The position numbers and the translations under genes are program-made. A stretch of DNA of 64,000 nucleotides from Heterocephalus glaber (Eukaryota > Chordata > Mammalia > Rodentia > Bathyergidae). A model generated the notes under the pieces. It did not search any database. It saw nothing but the letters and a program-made list of their open reading frames with translations, and was not told the DNA's origin. Position 1 is the first letter of the stretch; each line of letters starts with the position of its first letter. The stretch lies in assembly GCF_000247695.1 (NCBI RefSeq), contig NW_004624782.1, forward strand, positions 11,871,665-11,935,664, given 5' to 3'. Positions 32,171-45,300 of the stretch are shown here, piece by piece.

Positions 32171-33541
32171 ACAATCACAGTAGGAGAAATCAAAGCCAAA
32201 AGCCCCTACAAATTACTTTATGGAAACTTTATTGTCTTTAAAAACTTCATATAAATATGATAAAATGTTAGTCCTTTTCAGTTCTTGGTAGCAATGCATG
32301 GGTGTTTTCTTTTTTAAAAAAATCACAACTTACTAATAGACACGCAAGTTAAAACAAAAATGCCTACTAAATTAGCGGTGGGCCCTGTTGGGCAGGGGCT
32401 CCTGGTGGGGGAATGTGGCTGGGCACAGGGTCAGCAGGGACCCCAAGAGCCTGGAACATAGCTGCTCCCAGGACACGGAGGCTGCTCCATGGTGTACCCT
32501 GGGATTACCACATCCTGCCGTCACTCGTAGCAGCAGGAGACAGGATGCTAAATCCCACTAAGAAGTGGCCCAGCAGTGCAATGGGATAGGATTAAGCTAC
32601 TGAACAATTAATTTTTTTAAAGTTGTTTTTCATTTTTATGAAGGGATTCTGTCACACTGGGTGAAGTGCATGGTGTCCTTAATCTTTTTTGTTTTTGTTT
32701 TTTTGCATAGATTCTTTTATTGGTACATTTTAGGTATACGATATGTTTACATTTATCATTGGGTGATTGTACTGTACATGATGTAACTTGGTTATTTTTT
32801 CCCCATTCTCTGTCCTCCCTTCACCCCCTCCACCCTTCCCTATTTACAAAGACTTTGTTTCCACTATTTCCTTTTCTAATAATTTTTCCTTTCCCCTTCC
32901 CCTCCCACTTCCCCTACCCCTCTGGACTTTTTCTTCCTCTTTCAAATTATCAATTATTCGTTTTAATCATTTTAATCCTTATTTACACTTTCAGTTTCTC
33001 ACACTAGAGAAACTATTCTGTATTTACACGTGTGTCCTATTTATTTCACTTAAGAGTATCGCCTCAATATGCATCCATTTAGCTATAAATGTCTAGTTTC
33101 TCGTTCTTTATGGCTGAGTAGTACTCCATTTTATTAAAAAACCACATCTTCTTTATCCAGTTTCTAGTTGATAGGCACTTGGGCTGTTTCCAAGCTTTAG
33201 CTATTACAAACCGTGCCACTATAAACATGGGTGCACATATATCGCTGTGGTATGAGTCTTTTAATTCTTTTGGGAATATACCCAGCAGGGGAATAGCTGG
33301 GTCAAATGGGACCTCTAGTCCTAGTTCTTTGATCTCCATACTGATTTCCACAGTGGTTGCACCAGTCTACACTCCCACCAGCAATGGAGAAGGGTTCCTT
33401 TCTCCCCACACCCCCGCCAGCATTTGTTATTGGTTGATTTCTTGATAGCAGCCATTCTTTCTGGGGTGAGGTGGAATCTCAGTGTTTTTTCATCTGCATC
33501 TCTCGAATGACCAGTGATGTGGAACATTTTTTCATATCTTT

Positions 33542-33627
33542 TTTCTTTTTTTTTGGTACCTGGGATCGAACTCGGGTCCTTGCTCTTGCACAGCAGGCGG
33601 CGAAACCACTGAGATAAATCCCCGGCC
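33542..33627 (-). repeat. ID-type SINE nested in L1, perfect 17-bp target duplication
   Basis: Reversed SINE: poly-T, GGTACCTGGGATCGAACTCG, then GATAAATCCCCGGCC. Flanks CATTTTTTCATATCTTT at 33525-33541 and 33628-33644 are identical. Confidence 0.93.
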
Positions 33628-33919
33628 CATTTTTTCATATCTTTATTTGCTGCTTTTACTTCTTTGAGAAATGTCTGTTCATTTCAGATGCCCATTTTTG
33701 AATTAAGTTTTTAAATTTGAGGGGTCTGATTTTTTTCAGTTTTTTATATATTCTAGATAATAGTCCTTTGTCTAAGGTACAGCTGCTAAAAAATTTTTCC
33801 TACATTGTAGATTGTCTCTTAGCTCTGTTGGTAGTTTCTCTTGCAGTGCAGAAGCTTTTTAATAAGATGAGATCCCAGCTGTTGATTCTTTGTGCTAGTT
33901 CTTGTGCTACTGAGGTTTT

Positions 33920-34012
33920 TTGTTTGGTTTTTTTTGGTACCGGGGATCGAACTCGGGTCCTTGCACTTGCGCAGCAGGCAGCAAAACCACTGAGCTAAAT
34001 CCCCGGCCCCTA
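33920..34012 (-). repeat. ID-type SINE nested in L1, 12-bp target duplication
   Basis: GGTACCGGGGATCGAACTCG to GCTAAATCCCCGGCCCC, flanked by TACTGAGGTTTT at 33908-33919 and 34013-34024. Confidence 0.92.
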
Positions 34013-36265
34013 TACTGAGGTTTTATTCATAAAGTCTTTTCCTATGCCAATGCCTTCAAGAGTTCTACCTAACTTATCTTCCAGCAATTTAGTGTTTTAA
34101 TATTTAGATCTTTAATTCACTTCAATTTTAGTTTAGTGCATGGTGAAAGATACAGTTCTAGTTTTAATCTTTGGCAGGTTGAAATCCAGTTTTTCCAACA
34201 CCATTTATTACATAGGCTATCTTTCCTCCAGTGAGGGTGGTTGGCTCCTTTGTCAAAGCTGAGGTGTCTGGAGTTGTTTCTGCATCTTCTAATCTATTCC
34301 ACTGATCCTCAGGTCTGTTTCTTTGCCAATACCATGCTGTTTTTATCACAGTAGCTTTGTAGTATAGTTTCAAGTTGGGGATTGTGATATTTTGCTATTC
34401 TAGGTCTCTTCTGGTTCCAAATGAATTTTTGGATTGTTTTCTGTAGTTCTGTAAAATATATTGGAATTTCAATCGGGATTGCATTGAATCTGTATAGCAG
34501 TTTTGGAAGTATGGCCATTTTCATTATATTGGTTCTTCCTACCCAGGAATAAGAGATGTCTTTGCATTTTCTTATATCATCTTTGATCTCTTTTTTTCAG
34601 AGTGGTGTAGTTTTCAGTGTAGAGGTCTTTTGCTTCCTTTGTTAGATTGATTCCTAGATATTTCATTTTTTTGGAGGCTACTGTAAAAGGAAGTGTTTCC
34701 TTAATTTCTCTCTCAGTGAGTCTATTATTTGTGTATAAGAAGGCTATTGTTTTTTGAGTGTTGACCTTGTATCCAGCTAAGCTACTGAATCTGTCAATTA
34801 AGCCTAGAAGTCTTTTGGCAGAGTTCTTTGAGTCTTCTATGTAAAGTATCACATCATCAGCAAATAATGAGAGTTTAACTTCTTCCTTTCCTATCTTTAT
34901 TCCTTTTATTTCTTTCTCTTTTCTAATTGCTGTGGCTGTTTCCAGAACTATATTGAACAGGAGTGGTGACAGTGGGCATCCTTGTCTTGTTCCTGATTTT
35001 AGTGTGAAAGTTTTCAGTTTTTCAACATTTAGTATGATGTTGGCTGTTGGTTTTTCATAGATAGCCTTAATCAAGTTGAGATAAAGACCTTCTATTCCAA
35101 TTTTCTGTAGGGTTTTTATCATGAATAGGTGTTGGATTTTGTCAAATGCTTTTTCTGCATCTGTTGAGATGATCATATGGTTTTTGTCCTTGGCTCTGTT
35201 AATATAATGTATTACATTTATTAATTTATGTATGTTGAACCATCCTTGCATCCCTGGGATAAATCTGACTTGGTCAGGGTATATGATCTTCTTGATGACC
35301 TTCTGTATTGTTTGCCATTATCTTGAAGATTTTTGCATCTATGTTCATTAGGGAGATTGGCTTGTATTTGTCTTCTTTGGTTAGGTGGGTCTTTCCCTGG
35401 TTTTGGAATCAAAGTAACACTTGCTTTCAGGAATGAATTTGGAAGTATTGCTTCCCTTTCAATTTCCTTGATGAGTTTAAAGAGTAATGGCGATAGCTCC
35501 TCTTCAGATGTGTTGTAGAATTCAGCAGTGAAGCCATCAGGACCTGGGCTTCTGTTGGTAAATGTTTAATTGTTTTCAATTTCACTCATTGTAATTGGGG
35601 TGTTTAGAATTTCTGTATCTTCATTTAACTTTGGCAGTTCATATGTATCTAGGAATCTGTCCATTTCTTGTTTTCCATTTTATTAGAGTACAGGTTCTCG
35701 AAGTAGGTATTGATGAACCTCTGGATTTCTGCTGGATCTGTTGTGACTTCACTTTTTTGGTTCTTAATTGCATGGATTTGAGCCTTTTCTTTGCTTTTTT
35801 TGATAAGGTTGGCTAAAGGTTTATCGATTTTTCAAAGAACCAACTGATTCATTTTTTGTATTGTTCTCTTAAGTCTCCATTGCATTGATTTCTGCTCTGA
35901 TCTTTATAATTTCCTCTCTTGCACGAGCTTTGGGTTTGTCATGCTCTTCTTTTTCTAGGAGCTTGAGGTTCAGCATTAGGTTATTTGAGCTGTTTTCCTA
36001 ATATGGCCATTCACTGCTATGAATTTCCCTTGTAGAACTGCTTTCATTGTGTCCTGTTGATTCCTGTATGTTGTACTGGCATTATCATTTACTTGTAGAA
36101 ACTGTGTAGTTTCTTAATTTCCTTTGTGACCCATTGGTTGTTCAGGAGGGTGTTATTCAATTCCCATGTGTTTGTGGGGATTTTGCGGTTTCTTATGCTA
36201 TTGATCTCCAATTTTATTGCACTATGGTCTGATAATATACAGGGGGTAAGGTGCCCTTAATCTTT

Positions 36266-39135
36266 AGGTAGTGACAGATCTGTGCACACCCCAGAGAGCA
36301 TGCTCCACATGAGGGCGGTATATCCAGGAGTGAAAAGTGGATGTTTAATTTCCTTTAATATTTCTTGCTCTATAATTTCATTTTTTTTCAATAATGTAAT
36401 TACACACATAGAAATTTATGTAATTTTATTTAAAAAGTCATTTGTTCAAATTCCCCTGGTGCCTGTGGCAGGGCAGGCAGAGATGGCACCAGGAAGGGGA
36501 CAGAGAACACCACACTGCCATGGCAGGGACCACACAGCCTCAGGAAGAGGACCCACACGGCCACAGGACATGTCCCAGGTGGGCCATGTCTCAGGAGGGA
36601 GAGCAAGGAAGCAGAGGCCAGTGCAGGATCTGGAATCGCCAGGAAGCCAGGAGTCTGCCTCAAGGCCAAGGGATGGCATGGGGGGCATGGGGGTCATGGG
36701 GAGCTGGGATGGTGGGAGCCCAGGCAGGCAAGGGAGGAGGTGCAGCCTGGCTTCTGTAGCCCCAAAACACCAGTAGGGCTGGGACTCATGCTGTTGTGAC
36801 AGAAACCCAACTCAAAAGTAGCCTAAGGAAAAACATGCATAGATGTACGGTCTCACACAACAGGGACAGGGCAGGGGTCTCACAGCAGGGACTCAGCTGC
36901 CCTGCTCCACTTGGTGTCCCCCTTTCCCCTTTCAAAGCCAGGCCTTCTCCCCAGGGGAGAATTTGTCCCTGCAGGCTCAAGGGACAAATGGGTCATGGGT
37001 CCCTGCGGTACCGTGAGTCCCAGGCTCAGCGGCTGGTGCCTCAGTCCAAATCCAGAAGCCCTAGGGAGGTGCCAGGGGCTGGGGCTGGGGCCTATCCCCA
37101 GGTGGGGCAATCCCTGGGGCCACAGGAATGGCTGCTGTGATGGCTGGGCCTGGCTCCAGGCCACCCATGGGTGACAGGAGGGGTGGGAGTGCGGCGGACT
37201 GGGGTCCTCCCTCTGGAGCAGGAATGACAGCTGGGCAGCTCTAGCTTGGTGGCTAGGCCATTATGGTGCTATCAGCTGCAGCTGGCCCGTGACTGGGTGA
37301 TCTAACAGGCGCTATGGAGGCCCGGCTGCCCCAAGCACGTGCCTCTGTCAGATGGGGAGCCAGGTGCCAGTACTGTCAGAGTCCAGGTGCAGGGCAGGCT
37401 TCAGCCGGCTCAGGCTGTGGACGCTGGCATCTGCTTGGAACGCAGATGGCCACCGGGCTCAGCGCCAAGGCTCAGTGACACCCATCCTGGGGTGGGGCCT
37501 GCTCCGTGCCACAGCCCTGTGCTGGACACTGCCAGGCGAGGCCCTCCCACGTGGCGGGACTTAGATCTCAAGCCACACAGTGGCAAGGGCCTCAAAGGCC
37601 AGAGAACAGGGAAGGACAGGTAAGGACATGACATTTTGGTAGACAGTGGAACGGGAAGAAGCATGTGCAGCAGGAATCCGCAACTGGCATGAGCTTGGGG
37701 TCCAGCCCCCAGGCAGGGAGCCCAGCTGGGAGGAGGAAGGGGAGAGGGCACAGGGAGCAGGCAGGGGTAACAGGTCCTAGTTGCGCTGCAGTAGACAAGG
37801 CCTGGACAGGGCGGCTGGAGACCAGGGAGGTGGGGAGTGGCTTCCTGGGGCGAGTTGGGCACCGATGGATGGGAGCAGGCCCAGAGGGAGAGAATGTGGG
37901 CAGGGCGGGCCCGGTGCTGGGCAGGGAGTGCCAATGCTGCCTGCTGGTTGATAACCATAGCAGGGACTCAGCTTTCCGAGCACTCGGGAGTGCACCTGTG
38001 GCCAATGAAACCATGCGCTGAGCAGGAAGGGAGGGCTGGAGCCACCTGCTGGGGCCGAGCCCTGTGACTGAGGCCTCTGGCCATGGAGACAGACGAGTCG
38101 GAGGCCCCTCCTACATCAGCTCTGCCTGCCTCTCGCCAGCCGCCTCCCTCACTGCCAGGGAACCTCTTCTGCTGAAGCTGCAGAGAGCGCTCTCTGCCTC
38201 CCTGGCCAGCTGGGTGGCCCCTGAGCACTGCAGACATCTGCTGGGGGTGCGGGACGGGGGTCTCATTCCTCTTAACAGTGGGATGTGAGTGAGACCTGGG
38301 GATATGGTATCCATGTTGCTCCCATGAAGAAGGCGGATTTTCTGGGAAACCACCTAATAGGCCTGGGAGAGAGGCCAGCTCCAGGAGAGGAAAGCAGAGG
38401 CCGGAACCTGACGGCCTGGCGAGGTCACCAGAGCCACGAGACCAGTGATGGGGAGCCTTTTAGAGCTTCAATAATGCAAGAGGCCGCTGCAGCTCGCGAG
38501 CCATAGGTCTGCCATCACTGCATCAGACCAAGCCTGGCCTCCGGAAGGACCCCGATGGCCAAGTGCTTCCTTGTTTGAGCCAGTCTGGGTTGACTTCTGT
38601 ACAGCAACCAAAGGGTCCTGACAAGCTGGGGGGAAGAGAGGACGGGGACCGCAGCAGGACTGCGTGTCGGGCCACAGGGTGCAGGGGCGGGCAGGGCGCT
38701 GCGGTGGGGGGTGAGGAGTGGCAGGAGGGGCGCAGAGGGAGGACCGAGCCCAGTGGGAAAGGGAGAGTGGGGACACGAGGACCTCCAGGAGGGCAGGGTC
38801 CGTGGGGCCATCCCAGGGTCTTCGGCAGGATGGGCCCTGCCTGTGGGAGGAGCACACTGGGGGGCTGGGCCGGCCCTGTGGCAGGATGTGGGGGACCGCC
38901 CGCTGCAGGAGGGCCAGGGGGAGGGGACCTGGGCGACTCTGGCCACAGGAAGGAGGCCATGGGGAGCCAGGGACACCAAGTCCTGCCGGGACCACTGACC
39001 AACGCCGGGACTGCGGCCAAAGCCCTCTAACGAGGTCACAGGGGAGCAGCCTGCTAGCTTCCAAGCTGGAAGCCAAGCCGAGGATTCAGTTAGACTTCTG
39101 TTCCCGAGAAGGCGGCCAGATGCAAGCCTGCACCC
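36266..39135. other. Intergenic between convergent KDM8 and NSMCE1
   Basis: GC-rich, especially 38.6-39.0 kb. Many overlapping open frames and no supported gene. Contains a G4-prone run at 36679-36717. Confidence 0.5.
36679..36717 (+). other. G-quadruplex-prone G-run cluster
   Basis: CATGGGGGGCATGGGGGTCA then TGGGGAGCTGGGATGGTGGG: five or more runs of at least three G within 40 bases. Confidence 0.6.
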
Positions 39136-39139
39136 AGCA

Positions 39140-39263
39140 ACCCCTCGGCATGGCTTTATTCCAAACCTGTCCTCGGGAACACAGACTGGGGGGCGGGGGT
39201 GCGCAGCGTGCCCACCCCATGCGGGCATCTGGAGGGACGTGCACCCTCACACAGGCACACGGC
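39140..39263 (-). other. NSMCE1: NSMCE1 3' untranslated region
   Basis: A short 3'UTR of about 125 bases between the stop codon and the region just past the AATAAA at 39160-39155. Its exact end is inferred. Confidence 0.65.
39155..39160 (-). terminator. NSMCE1: AATAAA poly(A) signal, NSMCE1
   Basis: TTTATT on the + strand reads AATAAA in the NSMCE1 direction, 104 bases after the stop codon. The signal faces the KDM8 poly(A) signal about 7 kb away. Confidence 0.75.
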
Positions 39264-39343
39264 CTAATGCTGCCGGGACCGCAAGGACTTGCGGCTGGCC
39301 TTGGAGACAGCAGCCTCCCTCTCCTTCTCGGGGTCGAAGACTT
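39264..39343 (-). CDS. NSMCE1: NSMCE1 terminal coding exon
   Basis: Acceptor CTCTGCAG precedes 39343. It completes the split Glu codon (G|AA), codes for [20 protein letters not shown] then RSRQH, and stops at TAG (39266-39264). The basic tail is more variable among mammals than the zinc module. Confidence 0.95.
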
Positions 39344-42300
39344 CTGCAGAGAACAAGCAGGAAGACAGTGAGCAGCAGGGCTGGCCCCGAGGGACGCCCG
39401 CTGGCATCTACAGCCACTTCCCAGGCTGCGGGCTCCACCCTGTTGCTGTCACTCCCCCCCTGCCAGCCCTGCTCTCTGCGGAAGAAACTGAGGAGCCGCG
39501 CGCACGCGCACACAGCCTCGCGCCCCGTCCTGAGGGCTGGCAGAGCCTTACTCAGAGACCCGAAGCCTCGGCCCGGGGCAAGCCAGCCTGTCACCAGCCC
39601 CGGCCTGTCCATCCCGCCACCCGGTCCCCACAGGCACCTGGAACCTCATGCGGCCAGAAGTCATTACAGTGCGGGCAGTGCGGGTCAGGGTTCGACTGGA
39701 AGTACTTGGCCACGCAGGGCAGGTGCATCCTGATGCCACAGGTCTCGCAGCTCTGACCCTGAAAGAAGGCAACAGGGGCTCGCACACAGCCTGAGGGGAG
39801 CTTCCCAACCGTCAGGGAAGCCGCAGAGACGGCCGGCAGGCTCTGTAGTCCAGTCTCCAGACCCGCGTGAATGCCGCTCAGTCCCAGGTGCTCCGAGCAC
39901 ACGCAGTGAACACGGTGTGCACACCTGCAGTCCCAGCTCCTTGGGAGGCCGGGGCAGGGAGATCACAAGTCCAAGGTACCTCAGCAACTCAACAAGACCG
40001 TCTCAAAATAAAGCATACAAAGGACTATGGCTATGGCTCAGCATTGCAGCGGCACCAGGAGAACTCTGTGTGGCTAAATGCAGGTAGCAGCAGTGAGGAC
40101 TACAGGTGGCCCCGGCTCTCAGGCTCCCTGCGCACAGGTCCAGGAGCACAGATGGCCACAGCTCAGGAGGAGGCAACGGCGACAGGAACCACGAGCTTAA
40201 CAAACAGAGCGTGCACTTCCAGGACTCTGGCGTGGACGTACCCCTGGGTGCCCGCGGATAACGGGCAGAGAGATTGCTGTCACATAAAGATAAAACTAAA
40301 AAGAAGGAAACAACACCCAGCACTAGCTCAACGGGTGTGAGGCCTGCAAAGCACACAGTGTGACTCAGAAAAATGGATCCACACAGGAAGACATTCGTCA
40401 CAAAACTGCCAAGCTAATACCAGTTACACGGGACTTATGAGAGCTTTCTGGAGAAGACTGAAATGAGGATGAGCCCTGGGACTAGACCTGAGAGAGGCAA
40501 AGGGCTGCATTCCCGTGGACAGCATGGGAGAGTAAGGGCCCCAGGAAGGGCCGTGCAGGGCCCACCCCGCCGCACCTGGATGAGGAGGCCGTGGCAGATG
40601 TTGCAGACCTTCACGGAGTCAGGGTAGGTCTCCCGGATGTACTGCTCCATCTCCAGGATGGCCCTGCCGTGCAGGGTGAACTCCCCTTCCTTCTGCAGGG
40701 ACAGTGTGCGGCGGCGTCCTCAGCAGGCCTGTCCAGCTCCGGGCCTGGCCCCTGCAGCCCACAGCCCAAGGCCCCGAAGACACAGGGTCAGGATGCTCCT
40801 GGCCAGCCAGCGGCAGCGATGCCCCCGTGAAAGAGCCTCAAGCAGGGAAAACCCAGGGAAAGACCCAAAAGCCAGTGGAGGTGAAGGTCCCCGTGCCCCC
40901 GAGTCTTCTCAGCACCGTGCTGTGTCTGACAGATGGATCCCTCCTCCATCTCCAGCGGCGCCCCAAAACCAAAACACTGTCCCAGACCTCCAGCGGGGAG
41001 GACACAGGCTCCAGTCTGCCAGGTGCGGTGCCCCACTCCCTCCCGTCACCCACTTCACTGCTGGGAAGCAGCACTGCCACTGGGACCTCCACGGGGCTGA
41101 GCTCACGCCTGGCCATGTCACTCTACAGATGAAGCTCAAAGGCGTCAGAGAGGACAGGGCCAGCCCCATCCCGGCGTGTGTGGCAGGGCCTGCCTCCGAA
41201 GGAAGCCGCGTCTCCTGCTTCGCATGTCTAGGCACAACGAAACTCCCTGAGACCTCAGGGGACCAGAGGAGCCCCTGCCTGTGTGGCAGCCACTCTGCCT
41301 GTCACCAGGAGGAGGCAGAGCCAGGAGGACGGAGCAGGTGCCACAGGAACTTTCCAAGTTGGGACATGAGCCTATTAAGCATTTTTGCTACATCCAATCC
41401 CCTTCCGTGGTGGGGAGCAAGGAGGAGCCAGCGTGGGGATTAGCAGGGGTGGGGGCCCAGGCCTGGCCAGGAGACGGTGCCGCTGAAGAAGGAAGCCTAC
41501 CCCGCTGGTCCAGGCGCTCCTCCCCTTCACAACTGAGAAGAGCTGAGGTTCCGCTTGAGACCCTGCAGTCAGCAGCACCAGTGACTGGAAAGCTTCGTCT
41601 CTGAGACTGAAACACGGCCCTCGGCCCTCAGCAGGGTCTCCACAGAACCAGCAACCCTGGCCTGGAACAGGTCGCCTGTCCCCAGGCTTGTACAGCTCTT
41701 CAGGGGCCAAACAGCAAGCAAGAGCAGTCCCGTGAGCGCTGCCAGGGCCTGAGGAGGCGCAGGGCGGAGACCACAGCACGCCCGGGCCTGCAGGGCTCCC
41801 CATCCAGCAGCTCACCTCTTGCGGGCTTAGCGTCACCCTGCAGTCTCTCCGAGGCACCGAGGAAAGCACAGGGAGGACAGGCCTGCATCCGAAGCCCAGG
41901 CCCAGACCCCAGAGGTGGCTTTTCCTCTCTGGCCCCAGCCTGCCTGGGAACCAAAGGGCTGGGCCAAGGGAGATCTTCCTGTCATGACCAAGTGTTTCTT
42001 CTGCCACTCATCCACCTCTCCAGTTGCCCACTCCACAAGCCTTATGCAGCACGCACAGGTGCCAGGCATGTGCCGCAACGGGGGCCATCATGAAGTCATA
42101 GCCTGTCCCTAAGAAGCTTGGCCCAGGGGACAGTGCACCACAGGGAGACCACAGGTCTGCCCTGACCTGAGCTGCCTGAGAGCACGCCCTATTACCAAGT
42201 CCCCAAGCCAAAGCCTGAGCACAGGCTGTGCTACCCATGGGGCGCCAGTGTAGCCAGACCGCTGAGATCAGTTAGCTAAACCCAGGCTCACGGGCCCCTC

Positions 42301-45300
42301 ACAGGGCAGTGCAGCTCTCATGGACATGACACACGTGCCAAGCCCCCAGCCCTGCCCACGCTGAGACCTTTCCTGCCCCTTCTGCCCAGCAGGCATCCGG
42401 GACCAGAATTCAGAGCAGACTCTAGGGGCGGCCCGCCCACCTACAAGGGAGCAGCTGAGAGCACCAGAGACAAGCCAGAGACCACCTCCTCTGGAGGGGA
42501 CCAAAGGGCTGCTGGGGCCACAAGCAGCAGCCTCAGCCCCAGGTCCGAGGCCCAGGAAGAAGCCAGGGCCCACATGGCCCATCCCACAAACACATGCGTG
42601 CCCTGGAAGGGCACAGTGAGGCGGACTGGGCCTGCACTGAGCCTGGCCTGGGTTTCTGGGAAACAGTGCTGCCTTCCTGGAGAGAGCAAAGCCCTCTGGC
42701 TGCTTCCAGCAGGCCTGCTCAGCAGCCTGTGCTTCTGCGTCCCCTCCAGCCCTACACCACAGAACGCAGGCATGACACCACAATGGCAACAGCAGGGAGG
42801 CAGGCCTGCTCTGTGTGCCGGGGGCCTGGCACTAAATGCCTCACGACGGTCTCGTTCCCGCTCCCCACCCCAGGAGGCACCCCAGGATTCTATTTCTGCC
42901 ACGTCTCCCAGCGGGCCGAGACCCAGGTCAGGCACTGACCTAGCCTGCTTCACAGTCTAGACCCGAGGCTTAAGGGAGCCAGGAGCAAGAAAAGCGGGTG
43001 CAGCTCCCAGCTCTGCCACTTCCGGCTGGGGCCTGCCCCTCGGACAGATCCAGGTCCTCCTCACAGGGCCACAGAGGGGATGAGGGGCCTGGCTCAACAG
43101 CCACCGCTGGGGACCAGTGCATGTGAGCCAGGCTGGGGAGGACCCCGACAGTACCTCGATCAGCCACTTGCTCTGCACGAACTTCTGCAGCACTTGCTCA
43201 GCTTCCTTCTTCTTCATCTTCTTGCCTTTCAGTTGATCGACCAGGTTCAAAATGTTTGTGGAAGATGCAAAGCCAGTTTCTGAATCAACAATCAGCTCCA
43301 ACTGAAAGAGAGGCCAGGGCCCAAGTTCATCTCTTACATCTGCAGATGTGGCTTTCAAGACATCAGCCCAGTTCTGGCAGGGATGCACCCCAGGCCCTTG
43401 CAGCCTAGTTCTGCCCTTTAGGGAGACAATTTCATGAAGTGCAGCAGGGCCACAGCGTGCCCTGTCCCACGGACTCAGAGAAGTCATCTCAGTGCCCAAA
43501 ACGAAGAAGGGCTCGGCCCCCTCTTGCCCACCCCACCTGGGGAGAGAAGGTGAGAGATGAAATGCAGAGGAGCAGAGCTGGATGGGCCAGGAGGGACCAT
43601 GGAGACGCAGCCAGGCAGAGCAGGGCGAGGCCAGCGGGAAGGTGGCTTCCTGCAGCCGCATGTGTGCACCCCTCACCCAGCCTGGTTCTCAAGCAGGCCG
43701 CTGACGGCCTTGAGGAGTCTTTAAATAACGGGGCTGGTCCAGAGACTCGGCTTCCACACAGCCAGCAGAGGCTGGGAGGAGCAGGGTCTGAGCACCCCCT
43801 CAGTGGTCGCCAGTGCCGTGCTCACCCAGGTGCTGACCGAGCACCCGAGGCCCGGCACAGCAGGGCCACTCAACTGCAAGCGGTGGCACTGTGTTCACAG
43901 CAGCCTCAGAGCCGGGCCCCCTGACAGCTCCGGGCGACGTGCTGCTTCCCTGCAGGCATTCTGGGCAACCAGGCAGTGTCGCTCACCTGGCCGGGCAGGG
44001 CTCGAACCTGGGCCAGCACGCCATCCCAGAAGCTGTGACGGCCCGCATCTCCCAGGGACCCTCGAAGACGGCGGTTTCCATCTACGCTACAGACAGAAGT
44101 TTCCCCTAAGAATCCAGGGTGGGACTTACTCCACTACTTACAGCCTTTCTGAAGAGATCCAGTTCATTCTCTGCAAAATCCGTGGACATTTTGGAAACTG
44201 GAGTTGTAGCAAGATTCACCTAAAAAATAAGTCAGCACAACGATCAGCCCATATTTTGATTCTGGGCTGGCTGCCCCTCACCCCCAGGGCCTGAATCAGG
44301 CAAGGCCTCCTCCGCTGTCCAGGGCTGCTGCTCCAGTTCCTCACAGCGCCACTAGAGGGCGCTGTGTGCACTCACCAGCGCATAGAAGGGTCTCCCGTCA
44401 TCTTCTGTGACTCCCTTCTTTATCTCAATATACAAGGACTCCAAGGCGCTGTTAATGTTGTTGATGAAGTCCTCCAACTTGTCTACTTGAGCATTGCCTG
44501 GAAATAAAAAGGCAAAAGGGAGGAGAGGGCTTCATCAAAAAAGCATAGTTGGTATTACTTTCTGTGGCCCTGAACAGAGAGCAGCCCAGCCAGAAATGGG
44601 CAAGGGCCCTGCCCTCTTGGGCAAATGCCAGTGTGTTGTGGTTATTTTCTTCCTGGACTATTTAGATAAGAAGACGAGATGAAGGGTGCAGTGAGGCAGA
44701 GGCCACAGGAAATGTTATCTGAGAGGCTGAAGCTGCCCAGTCCTCCCACCTCCGCTCACAGCCCCAGCCGCATCCCCCACAGAACCCCCTGCTGCCAGCG
44801 ACCTTCCCCACGCGATCCCGGCTCCCCACCACGGCCCAGCGCAGCCTGTGTCCCTGCATGCATCCCTGTTCCTTTCTCCCTCACTCAATATCCAGATGTC
44901 AAATGAACACCTGCAGCCCAGGCCAGGGGCAACAGTGAAAGGCCACCTGCCGGCAGGGTAAGCAGCAGTAATGGGTCTCCTCCCACGGCACTCCGGGCGG
45001 CCCCAGCCCTGTCGGGTACTGGCGAGGGGCTGTGAGCAGCACAGTGAGCCACGAGTCATGGCACCAGGCCTGGGCAGAAAGCCTGGCTCTAGCAGGAGCC
45101 ACACATGCCCACGAGGCCACCTCCCGCTGTGCCACCGGGCAGACCGTGGGGCCACCCCAGTGCCCAGTACTAAGGAGGGTCAGCAGACCACTGATGAGAT
45201 AGGGGAGGGGAGAAAACAGCGCTGCAGGGGGAGTGAGATACAGCTCACACGGTGCCCTCCACGGGGCGTGTGGCCTCTCTCCCGGGAGCACGGCCTCCTA

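Larger units (their letters stand above)
32672..36265 (-). mobile_element. 5'-truncated L1 LINE with 16-bp target duplication
   Basis: The reversed element spans 32688-36249, flanked by GGTGTCCTTAATCTTT (32672-32687) and GGTGCCCTTAATCTTT (36250-36265), one mismatch. A poly-T (reversed A tail) lies at its left end. A 3'UTR pyrimidine-rich tract occupies about 32810-32945. The ORF2 C-terminus ends at 33079. A reverse transcriptase segment is open from 35251 down to 34577 (224 residues), with DAEKAFDK and the catalytic FADD at 34864-34853. It starts within ORF2, so ORF1, the 5'UTR and the endonuclease region are absent. Stops and two nested SINEs break the frame, so it cannot be autonomous. Confidence 0.93.

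Noticed and set aside
34577..35251. Reverse transcriptase frame as a possible domesticated gene
   Set aside because: It is the ORF2 segment of a truncated L1 with an A tail and target-site duplication, and the rest of ORF2 is broken. Nothing indicates host use.
40637..41443. 268-codon open frame on the + strand antisense to NSMCE1
   Set aside because: It overlaps the real NSMCE1 exon 40576-40692 in the opposite direction and continues through GC-rich intron. No motif, splice logic or family resemblance.
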